In this document: one piece after another, positions 33,948 through 42,070 of the stretch
How positions within the stretch are numbered: the first letter of the stretch is position 1
Layout: the number at the start of each line of letters is the position of its first letter
DNA from: Nocardia panacis
GTDB lineage: Bacteria; Actinomycetota; Actinomycetes; Mycobacteriales; Mycobacteriaceae
DNA: 64,000 nt
Assembly (NCBI RefSeq): GCF_003598715.1
Contig: NZ_QZFU01000006.1
Span: 278,737 to 342,736 of the forward strand
Direction of reading: 5' to 3'
The notes under the pieces: model-generated
What the model was told of the DNA's origin: nothing
What the model saw: only the letters and a program-made list of their open reading frames with translations
Databases searched by the model: none
Position numbers and translations under genes: made by a program

Positions 33948-34490
33948 TCAGACCTCGACGGCCTTGGTCGACAGGCTGCTGACCAGGTCGTCCAGCACGA
34001 CGAGCATGGTCTCGTCATCGCTGTCGGACAGCCAGCGCAGCACCGTGCCCTGCAAAACCGAGACGGTGTAACTCGCGATGGCCTCCACCGGCTCGAGCCA
34101 CTGCGCGCCGGAGCGATCCGCGCACAGGCGCAGGAAGTCCGCGACCTCGCAGTCCATCTCCCGGAACACCGAAGCGGCAGGATTGCCCTCGGTCGGCGCG
34201 GGCTCGGCGAGCGCGGTGTCGGAAAGCCCGGCCGCCGAGTACGCGGCGGCGGCCACCGGCTCGCGCGTCGCCCACCGGCTGCGCAACGCGTTGACGATCC
34301 GCTCGTAGGCGCGGATCTGCCCGTCGGGTGCGGCCTTGATCAGCGGCCAGTAGGCACTGACCCCGGCGTGCAGCAGCACCCGCAGGGCGCGCACTCCGGT
34401 GATATCGAGCGAGGCCGCGGCCCGCTCGATCGCCTCGCAGATCGTCGGCCGCAGCCGCGTCTCCGTTATTTCTCCACTCGCACTCAACAA
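33948..34490 (-). CDS. TetR-like transcriptional regulator (divergent HTH)
   Basis: About 180 residues from TTG 34490; TTG 34487 is equally plausible and an ATG at 34547 would extend it by 19 residues. A GAGGGAG site lies just upstream of the TTGs. The segment TGVRALRVLLHAGVSAYWPLI occupies the place of a TetR helix-turn-helix, followed by a helical ligand domain. The HTH is not textbook, so TetR is an inference from fold pattern and length. It is divergent from a tyrosine phosphatase gene, with inverted repeats between them that could be its operators. Confidence 0.6.
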   Translation of the reverse strand: MLSASGEITETRLRPTICEAIERAAASLDITGVRALRVLLHAGVSAYWPLIKAAPDGQIRAYERIVNALRSRWATREPVAAAAYSAAGLSDTALAEPAPTEGNPAASVFREMDCEVADFLRLCADRSGAQWLEPVEAIASYTVSVLQGTVLRWLSDSDDETMLVVLDDLVSSLSTKAVEV

Positions 34491-34875
34491 CGACTCCCTC
34501 GGCCCTGCTTTGGAAATCCCCAGCCTGCCCGGTCCAACATTCAGCAACGGTACCCGTTTTACAAGGTTTAAGAATAGGTTCTGCGGGTATTTCCAGACTG
34601 GAAGAATGTTTTGTTACCCAAACGGAACAGCTCCGCAACCATCCGGTTGCGGATCTCGACGCTCCGAGACCTCCGTTTGCCTCGGTCCACACCGCCCCGG
34701 CGCTGCCCACGCCAGGACATAGACCATCGATCAGTCTATGGAACAACCGCCCGAGAGTGGCAAATCTGTGGGCGACCACACAGCAAACGATCGGCACTAA
34801 CCGGACATCTCGCCGTGCGCTGTTCGATCCGAGAACGACACCATCGCGATACTGTCGGGCCGCTAGCCTGGATCG
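34491..34875. promoter_or_regulatory. 385-bp divergent regulatory region with inverted repeats
   Basis: This stretch is noticeably A+T-richer than its surroundings in its first half, and I see no gene in it. It contains a hairpin ccgcaacc (34633-34640)/ggttgcgg (34645-34652) and an inverted repeat CATAGAC (34718-34724)/GTCTATG (34734-34740). Both are candidates for regulator binding or transcript structure. Promoters for the TetR-like gene and the phosphatase gene must lie here. Confidence 0.55.
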
Positions 34876-35622
34876 GTGACTCTCTCGCCGCCTGCCGATC
34901 AATTCGCCGTCTCCGGCACCTTCAACTTCCGCGACACCGGCGGCCTGCGCACCGTCGACGGCGGCAAGACCCGCCGCGGCATCCTGCTGCGCTCCGCCCA
35001 ACTCACCGGCCTCGACACCGTCGGACAGGCGACACTGCGGGATATGCGCGTCTCCGACGTGCACGATCTGCGCGCCATCCCGGAAATCGACTATCACGGC
35101 TCGGATAATCTGCCCGCCGAAATTCGCCTGCACATCACACCATTCGACTCCAGAATGGGACAGCAGCCCCCGCACGAGGCACAGACCGATTCCGCGCGCG
35201 AACACATGCACGAGGTCTACCGCATGTTTCCGCTGCTGCCCGAGGCCAATTCGGCCATCGTGCGACTGGCCGATTCGCTGGTCGACGGGGCGGGCGCGGT
35301 CCTGGTGCACTGCGCGGCGGGCAAGGACCGCACCGGCTGGGCGGTGGCCAGCATCCTGCGCGCGATCGGCGTCGGCGAGGCCGACGTACTGGCCGACTTC
35401 CTGCTCAGCAATGCCGCGGTCCCCTCGCTGCGCACCATGCTCGGCGCGAAACTGTCGGCGGGCGAACAACTCTCCGAGGACATCCTGGGCGTGCGCGAGG
35501 AGTACCTCGCCATCGGCACCGCCTCGGCGCTGGCCGCGCACGGCAGCATGGAAGGTTACTTCGCGGCCATCGGATTGACGCCGCAGTTGCGCGAGCGCCT
35601 GCGCACCCGCCTGCTCGAATGA
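34876..35622 (+). CDS. tyrosine/lipid phosphatase, MptpB/LipA type
   Basis: 248 residues from GTG 34876. The P-loop is HCAAGKDRTG, with the nucleophile Cys at about residue 146 and Arg at about 152; the Lys-Asp-Arg extension is typical of the PtpB/LipA family. NFRDTGGLRTVDG at 17-29 is the family N-terminal signature, and RSAQL and VRLADSL segments follow. These enzymes dephosphorylate phosphotyrosine and phosphoinositides, and the M. tuberculosis homologue is secreted to modulate the host. No signal peptide is visible here. Confidence 0.92.
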   Translation: MTLSPPADQFAVSGTFNFRDTGGLRTVDGGKTRRGILLRSAQLTGLDTVGQATLRDMRVSDVHDLRAIPEIDYHGSDNLPAEIRLHITPFDSRMGQQPPHEAQTDSAREHMHEVYRMFPLLPEANSAIVRLADSLVDGAGAVLVHCAAGKDRTGWAVASILRAIGVGEADVLADFLLSNAAVPSLRTMLGAKLSAGEQLSEDILGVREEYLAIGTASALAAHGSMEGYFAAIGLTPQLRERLRTRLLE

Positions 35623-35631
35623 CCCCGCCGG

Positions 35632-36870
35632 TCACACGGCGCGCACCAAACCGTCCGCATCGATGCTGACCTGCGCGCCGGTGTGGAACCAGCTTCCGGT
35701 GAAACGAGCCTGCGTGGTGGTGGGATCGTCCCAGTAGCGCCGGGTGACATTCGGTCCCCGGCAGAGCAACTCACCGCGACCCGCCGCCGCGCCCGGCCCG
35801 GACAACGCCAATTCCGTTCCGCCGAACGGGAATCCGAGCACCCCAGCGCCGAGTTCGCCCGCGAGCCCGATCCCGCAGGTCTCGGTCGCACCCCACACCG
35901 ACCACTGACGCGCGGCCGGAAACACCGCACGCAGCGCCGACCCCAGCGCCGCGTGATCCATTGCCGCGGCCGCACATTCGGACCGGTGCCCGGCACTGCT
36001 CAACCGAACCACCGTCGAAGTCGGCAATCCGTCGGCACGCCGCGCCGACAGCTCCGGCAACAGCCCGGCGAAGATGCGGGGGGTCGCCGAAACCATGTCG
36101 ATGCGCTCCGCCACCAAGGTTTGCGGGACCGTCGCCGGATCGGGGGCGAGTACGGCGGTGCCGCCGACGGCGAAGGTGGACAGCAACTGGTCCACACAGC
36201 CGCTGGCGTGCGCGAGCGGAAGCAGCACCAGATTGCGCAGACCATCGGTCGGCAGTTCCAGCGCCGCGACCATGGAGCGGATCGCGGAGAGCAGATTCTC
36301 GTTGGTCAACTCGACACCCTTCGGCCCGGTCGACTTGGCGGCGGTCCCGGTGTAGCAGAGCACGGCCAGATCACCCAGTGCCGCACCATCATCGATGAAA
36401 GCCGCGCCGTCGGGCAGTTCGGCCTGCGCGCCGCGACCCGACGACCCGGTGCGGCCGAGAACGAAATCGGCTCGGCTGTCCCGGATCACCCGATCGGCCA
36501 CCGCGTCGGGCAGGTCGTCGTCCACCAGAACCGGCACCGCGCCGCTGAGCAGCGCGCCGAGGAAGGCGCGCACCCACCGCACCCCGCAGGGCAATCGGAT
36601 CGCGACCCGGTCACCGAAACCGATGCCGTGCTCCTGCAACCCGCCCGCCACCCGCGCGGCCGAATGCCACAGCTCGCGATAGGTCAGGCGGGGGCCGCCG
36701 ACCTCGACCACCGCCTCGCGCCGACCGAAGGCATGCACCCGCAGATCCAGCAGTTCGGTCAGCGCCGGAGTCAGATTGCCGTAGCGGAGCACCCCGTCGG
36801 CGCCGCGCGAGAGCGGATCGGCAGCCGAACCGCGACGGGACAGCGAGTATTCGACCGGTAACTGCGACAT
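35632..36870 (-). CDS. AMP-binding (ANL) enzyme lacking its C-terminal domain
   Basis: 412 residues, about 100 shorter than usual. The large N-terminal domain is recognisable: LTYRELWHSAARVAGGL, a phosphate loop LCYTGTAAKSTGPKGVELTN (about two residues longer than the usual form), WGATETCGIG, and GELLCRGPNVTRRYW. The chain stops at DGLVRAV, exactly where the hinge and C-terminal lid domain, carrying the catalytic Lys, should begin. The convergent phosphatase gene ends only 9 bp beyond. It may be a truncated remnant, or a stand-alone adenylation or ligand-binding form. Confidence 0.8.
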   Translation of the reverse strand: MSQLPVEYSLSRRGSAADPLSRGADGVLRYGNLTPALTELLDLRVHAFGRREAVVEVGGPRLTYRELWHSAARVAGGLQEHGIGFGDRVAIRLPCGVRWVRAFLGALLSGAVPVLVDDDLPDAVADRVIRDSRADFVLGRTGSSGRGAQAELPDGAAFIDDGAALGDLAVLCYTGTAAKSTGPKGVELTNENLLSAIRSMVAALELPTDGLRNLVLLPLAHASGCVDQLLSTFAVGGTAVLAPDPATVPQTLVAERIDMVSATPRIFAGLLPELSARRADGLPTSTVVRLSSAGHRSECAAAAMDHAALGSALRAVFPAARQWSVWGATETCGIGLAGELGAGVLGFPFGGTELALSGPGAAAGRGELLCRGPNVTRRYWDDPTTTQARFTGSWFHTGAQVSIDADGLVRAV

Positions 36871-36947
36871 CCGACCTCCGCGCGCCTCGAACCTGCACGC
36901 AGCATATGACGCAAGTCACAAGAATCACCGCAAAAGCGGCGAACGTG

Positions 36948-37742
36948 TCACCGACCCGTGTAACTCGCCTGCCCCGGACCCACCTCGAGGAAGCTGCGCA
37001 CCGCGCCCTTCAGATCCTCGGATTCGAACAGCACCGCGGACACCTCGGGCGTCACCGAATCCGCGTGCGCCACACCGCCGGAACGCCACGCCGCGATGAT
37101 CCGCCTGGTGGCGTTGTGCGCCCTGGTCGGACCATCGGCCAGACGGGCCGTGAGATCCCTTGCCGCAGTGTCGACATCGTCGTGCACCGCATTGACCACA
37201 CCCCACTCCGCCATGGTCGCCGCATCGTAGAGATCGCCGGTCATCACGAATTCGCGCGCGCGACCCGAACCCGCCCGCTCCGCCAGGCGCTGCGGACCGC
37301 CCATCGACGGCGTCAGCCCGACCACCGTCTCCACCAAACCGAACTTCGCCTTCGGCGCGGCCAGGATGATGTCGCAGGCCAACGCGATCTCGAGCGCCGC
37401 GGTGAGGGTCAATCCGTGCGCGGCGAACACCACCGGACACGGCAGGGCCTCCAGCGGATGAATGATCCGCTCGAGCAGGGCCTGCCACAGCTCGGCGCCC
37501 TGCTCCCGCGACAGACCATCGAAAATGTGCACATCCACCCCACCCGAAACCACCCTGCCCTCGGCCCGCAGCAGCAGCGCCCGCGGCGGGCGCGCGCTCA
37601 ACTCGGCAACATCGGCGATGAGAGTGTCGATCACCGCTTGGTCGAACAGATTCAGCGGCGGATGCGCCAGCGTCAGGGTCGCCACCTCCGCACCCGCCCG
37701 AGTCAACGTGCGTTCCAGTCTGGTCGGCTTCGAATCAGTCAT
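36948..37742 (-). CDS. enoyl-CoA hydratase/isomerase (crotonase) family protein
   Basis: 264 residues of crotonase fold: LTLAHPPLNLFD at the N-terminus, LRAEGRVVSGGVDVHIF near 60, LEIALACDIILAAPKAKFGLVETVVGLTPSMGG near 115-150. The usual GGG oxyanion loop in the helix preceding LEIA reads TAA, so activity may differ from classical hydratases. It is last in a - strand run, 46 bp after a lipoprotein gene. A truncated copy of its first about 35 codons lies 717 bp upstream, showing local duplication. Confidence 0.88.
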   Translation of the reverse strand: MTDSKPTRLERTLTRAGAEVATLTLAHPPLNLFDQAVIDTLIADVAELSARPPRALLLRAEGRVVSGGVDVHIFDGLSREQGAELWQALLERIIHPLEALPCPVVFAAHGLTLTAALEIALACDIILAAPKAKFGLVETVVGLTPSMGGPQRLAERAGSGRAREFVMTGDLYDAATMAEWGVVNAVHDDVDTAARDLTARLADGPTRAHNATRRIIAAWRSGGVAHADSVTPEVSAVLFESEDLKGAVRSFLEVGPGQASYTGR

Positions 37743-37788
37743 GTCCGGAGCCTAAGTGGGAACAGGGTTCGGACAGTAGGTCGAACCG

Positions 37789-38289
37789 CTATGTGGTGTA
37801 CAGCTCCACATGGACGAACCGAGTCGTCGCGTCCCGCTCGTCCACCGTGACGACCCGGTGCACCCTCCGCTTGTCCGGGTTCCAATAGACGTCGCCGGCC
37901 TGAAGGATTGACGGCGATGTATCCAGCGGCGGACCGGCAATGGCGGCCTCGATGACACGATCAGCCTTCGCCAGCGGCGCTACGAAATTCGATGCTTTCA
38001 GCAGCAAAGTAAGACCCTGTTGCTCCGTAGACAGCGCCAGCCGGTACCGCATGTCGATGCCACGATCGAATCGGGCATCGAGAACGGTGACACCCGCAGG
38101 GATGACCAGTCCGCCGAATTCCGCGGCCTCCTTGACAGTTTCGGCAACTCCCGCAGTGTGCCCGCGACTCCCCTCCGAATGCCCACCACCACAACCTGTC
38201 ACACCGACCACCAGGACCAACGCCGCCATCACGCCTCTGAAGGCACCGACCAGCCACACTCGTCGCATTCCGTGCATCAAATACCTCAT
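37789..38289 (-). CDS. lipoprotein, tandem paralogue 2
   Basis: 166 residues. A signal peptide ends in GVTGC (Cys33), a clear lipobox, followed by GGGHSEGSRGHTAG. The mature part (about 60-166) carries a GLVIPAGVTVLDARFD opening, an AGPPLDTSPSIL core and a VDERDATTRFVHVELYTT end. ATG at codon 5 (38277) is an alternative start. It is the same length as the gene 680 bp upstream; the signal and linker DNA are nearly identical while the C-terminal halves diverge. I do not recognise a named family. A role as immunity or binding lipoprotein is inferred only from context. Confidence 0.75.
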   Translation of the reverse strand: MRYLMHGMRRVWLVGAFRGVMAALVLVVGVTGCGGGHSEGSRGHTAGVAETVKEAAEFGGLVIPAGVTVLDARFDRGIDMRYRLALSTEQQGLTLLLKASNFVAPLAKADRVIEAAIAGPPLDTSPSILQAGDVYWNPDKRRVHRVVTVDERDATTRFVHVELYTT

Positions 38290-38459
38290 CGGGTGGGATC
38301 ACTCCATCGACAGAACTCAACTTGGCAGTATCGGCGGGGGAGCATCGAGCATCGCCCGTCAGAAAGGTTCGGCGGCGGATGCGCCAACGTGAGAATCGCC
38401 GCCTCCACGCACGCCGTCGCGTGGATGGATTCCAGCGTTGTCGCGTTCGTTCCAGTCAT
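38286..38459 (-). pseudogene. truncated copy of the enoyl-CoA hydratase 5' end
   Basis: ATG 38459 opens 57 codons beginning MTGTNATTLESIHATACVE, then AILTLAHPPPNLSD. This aligns with the intact hydratase start (MTDSKPTRLERTLTRAGAE, then ATLTLAHPPLNLFD). The sequence before the ATG (ggctccgga) is also shared. Homology stops after about 35 codons, and the remaining codons are unrelated and run into the next lipoprotein gene, stop overlapping start (ATGA). It is a remnant of a tandem duplication that copied lipoprotein plus hydratase start. Confidence 0.85.
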
Positions 38460-38468
38460 ATCCGGAGC

Positions 38469-38969
38469 CTAGGTAGTAAATAGCTGCACGTGGACGTAGC
38501 GATTCGATGAGTCCCGCTCGTCCACGACAATGACCCGGTTGATCGACCTTCCACCCGGGCGCTGGTATCGGTCGCCGCCCCGCAGAATCGACGGCGAGGT
38601 ATCCAGCGGCGGACCGGCAATGGTGGTCAAAGGAACGTAATAGACCTTGTCCAACTGCGCCGAGAATTTGGATGCGGTCAGCAGAGCGCCGAGCCCCTGC
38701 TGATCGGTAGAAAGCGCCACCTGATACAGCGTGTCGAGGCCGCCAAGGGATCGGGCATCGAGAACGGTCACACCCGCAGGGATGACCAGTCCACCGAATT
38801 CAGCGGCCTCCTTGACAGTTTCGGCAACTCCCGCAGTGTGCCCGCGACTCCCCTCCGAATGCCCACCACCACAACCTGTCACACCGACCATCAGGACCAA
38901 CGCCGCCACGAAACTGGCGAGAGCACCGGGCATCCGTGTTCGCCGAACCCCGCGCATCAAGTACCTCAT
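38469..38969 (-). CDS. lipoprotein, tandem paralogue 1
   Basis: 166 residues, lipobox GVTGC (Cys33) and the same linker as paralogue 2. The mature part has VLDARSLGGLDTLYQVALSTD, AGPPLDTSPSILRGGDRY and VDERDSSNRYVHVQLFTT. Its ATG overlaps the stop of the 243-aa protein (ATGA), so it is translationally coupled to it. ATG 38957 (codon 5), with a GAGG just upstream, is the alternative start. Equal length but diverged mature domains suggest the two copies now bind different partners. Confidence 0.78.
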   Translation of the reverse strand: MRYLMRGVRRTRMPGALASFVAALVLMVGVTGCGGGHSEGSRGHTAGVAETVKEAAEFGGLVIPAGVTVLDARSLGGLDTLYQVALSTDQQGLGALLTASKFSAQLDKVYYVPLTTIAGPPLDTSPSILRGGDRYQRPGGRSINRVIVVDERDSSNRYVHVQLFTT

Positions 38970-39697
38970 CGAGTGGGATCACTCCTGTCGCCGTCCCGGC
39001 TGTCCTGCGCACCAGGCAAATTGATAGGTCCAGCAGAAGGGACAGCCCCCTCATATCGACGAACGCCGCTCGATCCATCCATGTCGAACTCCCGCGCCAG
39101 GCCCGCCGTGTGCAGGGCTCCCATTCGCCTATCCGTCACCGTGATACCGGCGATCTCGGTACTCTTACTACCGTCCCAGTTGTACCGATCATGCACATGC
39201 ACCTTGTACTCCGCAGTAATGCGCGGATCTGCACCATCGGCCGGCTTGTGGACTGTCACCACACCAGTCGTCGAAAGTTCAATTGCGCCCATCGCGTAGT
39301 ACCAGTCTTGACTCAACGCAGGAGAGATGTAAAAACCGCCGGGCAGCCATGGCGACTGGAATTGCACCGGGTTCTCGTAGTTGTCGGTAGCCGCTGCTTC
39401 GCCGGCAATCCTTCGAATCTCTGTCGCGGCCAACGCATTTGCCGCACTATCAGCGGAGGGTACGTCCCGGAGTAGTTCATCCACATGAGGATCCAAAGTG
39501 GTGCCGGTATTGTCGAGGTAGTGGCGCAAATGTCTCGCAGCGTGGGTCAGCCCCTTCGCGTCTGCGGCCACGACCATCTTTGCGGCAACCTCGGCGAAAA
39601 GGATGTCGTCGCCACGACTGTAGATGGGTTGCGAGCCCCACGCGCCCTGCCCCGCATCGTTCGGCGGGTGCGGGAGTGGATCAGGAATCGGTGCCAT
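38966..39697 (-). CDS. 243-aa protein of unrecognised function, candidate type VII-linked effector
   Basis: 243 residues, no signal peptide. The N-terminus is Pro-rich (MAPIPDPLPHPPND), followed by a helical region (about 30-110). A beta-rich C-terminal domain (about 120-215) is dense in aromatics and charged residues: FYISPALSQDWYYAMG, VHVHDRYNWDGSKSTEIAG and VTDRRMGALHTAGLAREFD. I recall similar C-terminal domains in actinobacterial putative secreted proteins but no assigned activity. It lies 37 bp after a WXG-type gene and is coupled to a lipoprotein gene. This order (WXG protein, cargo, lipoprotein) is compatible with effector and immunity, but that is inference. Confidence 0.7.
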   Translation of the reverse strand: MAPIPDPLPHPPNDAGQGAWGSQPIYSRGDDILFAEVAAKMVVAADAKGLTHAARHLRHYLDNTGTTLDPHVDELLRDVPSADSAANALAATEIRRIAGEAAATDNYENPVQFQSPWLPGGFYISPALSQDWYYAMGAIELSTTGVVTVHKPADGADPRITAEYKVHVHDRYNWDGSKSTEIAGITVTDRRMGALHTAGLAREFDMDGSSGVRRYEGAVPSAGPINLPGAQDSRDGDRSDPTR

Positions 39698-39734
39698 GAT
39701 TCTTTCGTTTCGTCGATGCCGACAGCGATCGGGG

Positions 39735-40859
39735 TCAAACCGCGGAGGCTGCGGCGTCTTCCCACCAGACGTTGTTCCCGTACCCGTATCGGCCTGTGCT
39801 GTGATCGATGATCACTTTGTCGGGCAGCTCGAATTCGTTCGGGTTGTATGACAGGGCGGTCCGGCCGGGTTCATAGTTCATCGCACCGGCGATCCGCTCG
39901 ATGGTGGTCGTTATCGCGTCCTTCCTGGCTGCCGCATCCTTTTTCAGCGTTTCGACAGCGGAGGATATTTGGGATTTCATGGAATCCCGCATGGGGCTGT
40001 CGAGCAGCAGCGCCCAAACGCCGAGGGGCAAAGTGAAATCGAGGAAGCCAATGGACTTGGTGACCGCACCGAGCAGGCCGATCGACTGGTTGCACACAAG
40101 ACGTTCGAGGAGCCGCCCGCCGTTCTCCACGATCTTGGCCAGGGTGTCGAGGTCCGTGCTGCGGCCTGCGATCGAATTCCCCAAACTGGTCGCGGTGATT
40201 CCGAACGCGTTCGAGGCATCGCCCGTCCAACTGGTTCGCAACCAACTCGCGCCGCCGGAAATATTCTGCGAGGTGACGTAATCGTTGATCCCCAATAAGG
40301 CGATCCGCTTTCCGACCCCCTGCAGCGATTCCCAGTCCGCTACGAGTGGGGACAGGTAGTCGGCGACGGGCTTGATGCCGATGGCTCGGCTCAGGGGCTC
40401 GTCGTACGGGGTCAAGGTCTCGATAGTCGCGGTGACCACCTGGCGAACCGTGTACTGAGCGTCCTGCACGTCCTGCAAGGTCGGGAGCTGTAGTCCGCCG
40501 AAACGCGAGATGCCCTGCGCCGAACTCGTTGCGGCCGTGGCCTGCCCGTCCAGTGTGGCCGTTGCCCGCGAGATGGCCAGAGCGTGCTGTTCGTCGGAGT
40601 TCTGGAATTGGTTCGCCGCGGTGCCGAGGTTTGCGGCGAGGGTGTCGAGGACGCCCAGATTGTTCCGATGTGCGCCGGCCAGCGTGCTTTCCAGCTTCTG
40701 GACCGATTGCGCCAACACAGCCAACTGCCCGCCCGTCCCGGCAGGGAGCGACAGCGTCGGCAAAAATCGGGCCGCGTTCGCGGAAAAATTGGTACGGACG
40801 TCTTGCAGATCCAGCTTGAAGCCGGTGAGTTCGGAGATACCGACAGCGAATTCGACCAT
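39735..40859 (-). CDS. WXG-domain (type VII secretion-like) protein
   Basis: 374 residues from ATG 40859 (GGGGGG site 4 nt upstream). The N-terminal helical hairpin region (about 1-115) includes FQNSDEQHA, resembling the helix-end secretion signal with Phe for Tyr. A second helical module (about 165-270) contains SWTGDASNAFG, a W-x-G turn typical of WXG100/PPE-like proteins. A hydrophobic stretch follows (IGFLDFTLPLGVWALLL, about 272-288), then a helix and a short aromatic C-terminus. It probably dimerises through the helices or carries the next protein. Codon use and G+C differ visibly from the flanks. Confidence 0.7.
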   Translation of the reverse strand: MVEFAVGISELTGFKLDLQDVRTNFSANAARFLPTLSLPAGTGGQLAVLAQSVQKLESTLAGAHRNNLGVLDTLAANLGTAANQFQNSDEQHALAISRATATLDGQATAATSSAQGISRFGGLQLPTLQDVQDAQYTVRQVVTATIETLTPYDEPLSRAIGIKPVADYLSPLVADWESLQGVGKRIALLGINDYVTSQNISGGASWLRTSWTGDASNAFGITATSLGNSIAGRSTDLDTLAKIVENGGRLLERLVCNQSIGLLGAVTKSIGFLDFTLPLGVWALLLDSPMRDSMKSQISSAVETLKKDAAARKDAITTTIERIAGAMNYEPGRTALSYNPNEFELPDKVIIDHSTGRYGYGNNVWWEDAAASAV

Positions 40860-41013
40860 TTAGCCCCCCATGTCAACGCAACACACAGTATCGCCCTGCG
40901 CAGGCGGCAGGCTAGCACAGTTCGCTCCCGGTTCCTGGCGTTCATCTCTCGGGTGCAGGTGCCGATGAAGTTGCGGCTGAGCCGCGCAGTGGCACGTCTG
41001 AAACACTGGGTGG
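40860..41013. promoter_or_regulatory. divergent intergenic region upstream of the WXG operon
   Basis: 154 bp between the WXG gene (-) and the GST-like gene (+), lower in G+C near the WXG side. It must carry promoters for both. A TTGACA on the - strand (40866-40871) is too close to the WXG start to be its -35 box. No clear operator was seen. Confidence 0.35.
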
Positions 41014-42018
41014 GTGACCACACAGTCGTCTTACGTCGAACCCGGCGAATTCAAGCGCGACACCAATTACATCGATACCCGGATCACGGCCGACGGCCGC
41101 GACGGTTACCCGGTCGAACCGCATCGGTATCGCCTGGTCGCCGCGCGGGCCTGCCCGTGGGCCAATCGCACGGTGATCGTGCGCCGCCTACTCGGACTAG
41201 AGGGAGTCATCTCGCTAGGGCTGTGCGGACCCACCCACGACAAACTGAGCTGGACCTTCGACCTGGACCCCGGCGGGGTCGACCCGGTCCTCGGCATCCC
41301 TCGACTGCGCGACGCCTACCTGAGGCGTTTCCCGGACTATCCGCGCGGTATCACCGTGCCCGCGCTGGTCGACGTGCCCACCGGCGCGGTCGTCACCAAC
41401 GACTACGCGCGGATGACCCTCGATTTCTCCACCGAATGGACCGCCTACCACCGGCCCGGCGCACCGCAGCTGTATCCCGAGCCGTTGCGCGCGGAGATCG
41501 ACGAGATCAACGCGGTCGTGTTCCGCGAAGTCAACAATGGGGTGTATCGGTGCGGATTCGCGGGCGCCCAGGACGCCTACGAGGCAGCCTACGACCGCCT
41601 CTTCGCCCGACTCGACTGGCTCTCCGAACGCCTCGCGACCCAGCGCTACCTGGTGGGCGACACCATCACCGAAGCCGATGTGCGACTGTTCACCACGCTG
41701 GCCCGCTTCGACCCGGTGTACCACGGGCATTTCAAGACCAACCGCAGCAAACTCAGCGAGATGCCGGTGCTGTGGGCCTATGCCCGCGACCTGTTCCAGA
41801 CCCCCGGCTTCGGCGACACCATCGACTTCGGCCAGATCAAGACGCACTACTACGTGGTGCACGCCGATATCAATCCGACGGGTGTGGTCCCCAAAGGGCC
41901 GGACCTGTCCAACTGGCTCACCCCGCACGGCCGGGAAGCCTTGGGCGGCAGGCCGTTCGGCGCGGGCACTCCCCCGCCGCCGCCACCGGAGGCAGAGCGC
42001 GTACCGGCCTTCCACTGA
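41014..42018 (+). CDS. GST-like glutathionyl-hydroquinone-reductase family protein (Xi class)
   Basis: 334 residues from GTG 41014. The thioredoxin-like N-terminal domain has the active-site Cys in RACPWANR (Cys47-Pro48-Trp49), the hallmark of Xi-class enzymes, followed by LCGPTHDKLSWTF. The C-terminal helical domain has LARFDPVYHGHFKTN and YARDLFQTPGF. These enzymes reduce glutathionyl-hydroquinones. Actinobacteria use mycothiol instead of glutathione, so a mycothiol conjugate is the likely substrate (inference). A Pro-rich tail ends the protein. Confidence 0.9.
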   Translation: MTTQSSYVEPGEFKRDTNYIDTRITADGRDGYPVEPHRYRLVAARACPWANRTVIVRRLLGLEGVISLGLCGPTHDKLSWTFDLDPGGVDPVLGIPRLRDAYLRRFPDYPRGITVPALVDVPTGAVVTNDYARMTLDFSTEWTAYHRPGAPQLYPEPLRAEIDEINAVVFREVNNGVYRCGFAGAQDAYEAAYDRLFARLDWLSERLATQRYLVGDTITEADVRLFTTLARFDPVYHGHFKTNRSKLSEMPVLWAYARDLFQTPGFGDTIDFGQIKTHYYVVHADINPTGVVPKGPDLSNWLTPHGREALGGRPFGAGTPPPPPPEAERVPAFH

Positions 42019-42070
42019 CCGATGCCATAGAGTTTCAGCAGCGTTTGCGCAGAAATAAGGGGTATTGCCG

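Noticed and set aside
40866..40871. TTGACA on the - strand before the WXG gene as a -35 box
   Set aside because: It is only about 7 bp from the start codon, leaving no room for a -10 box upstream of the gene.
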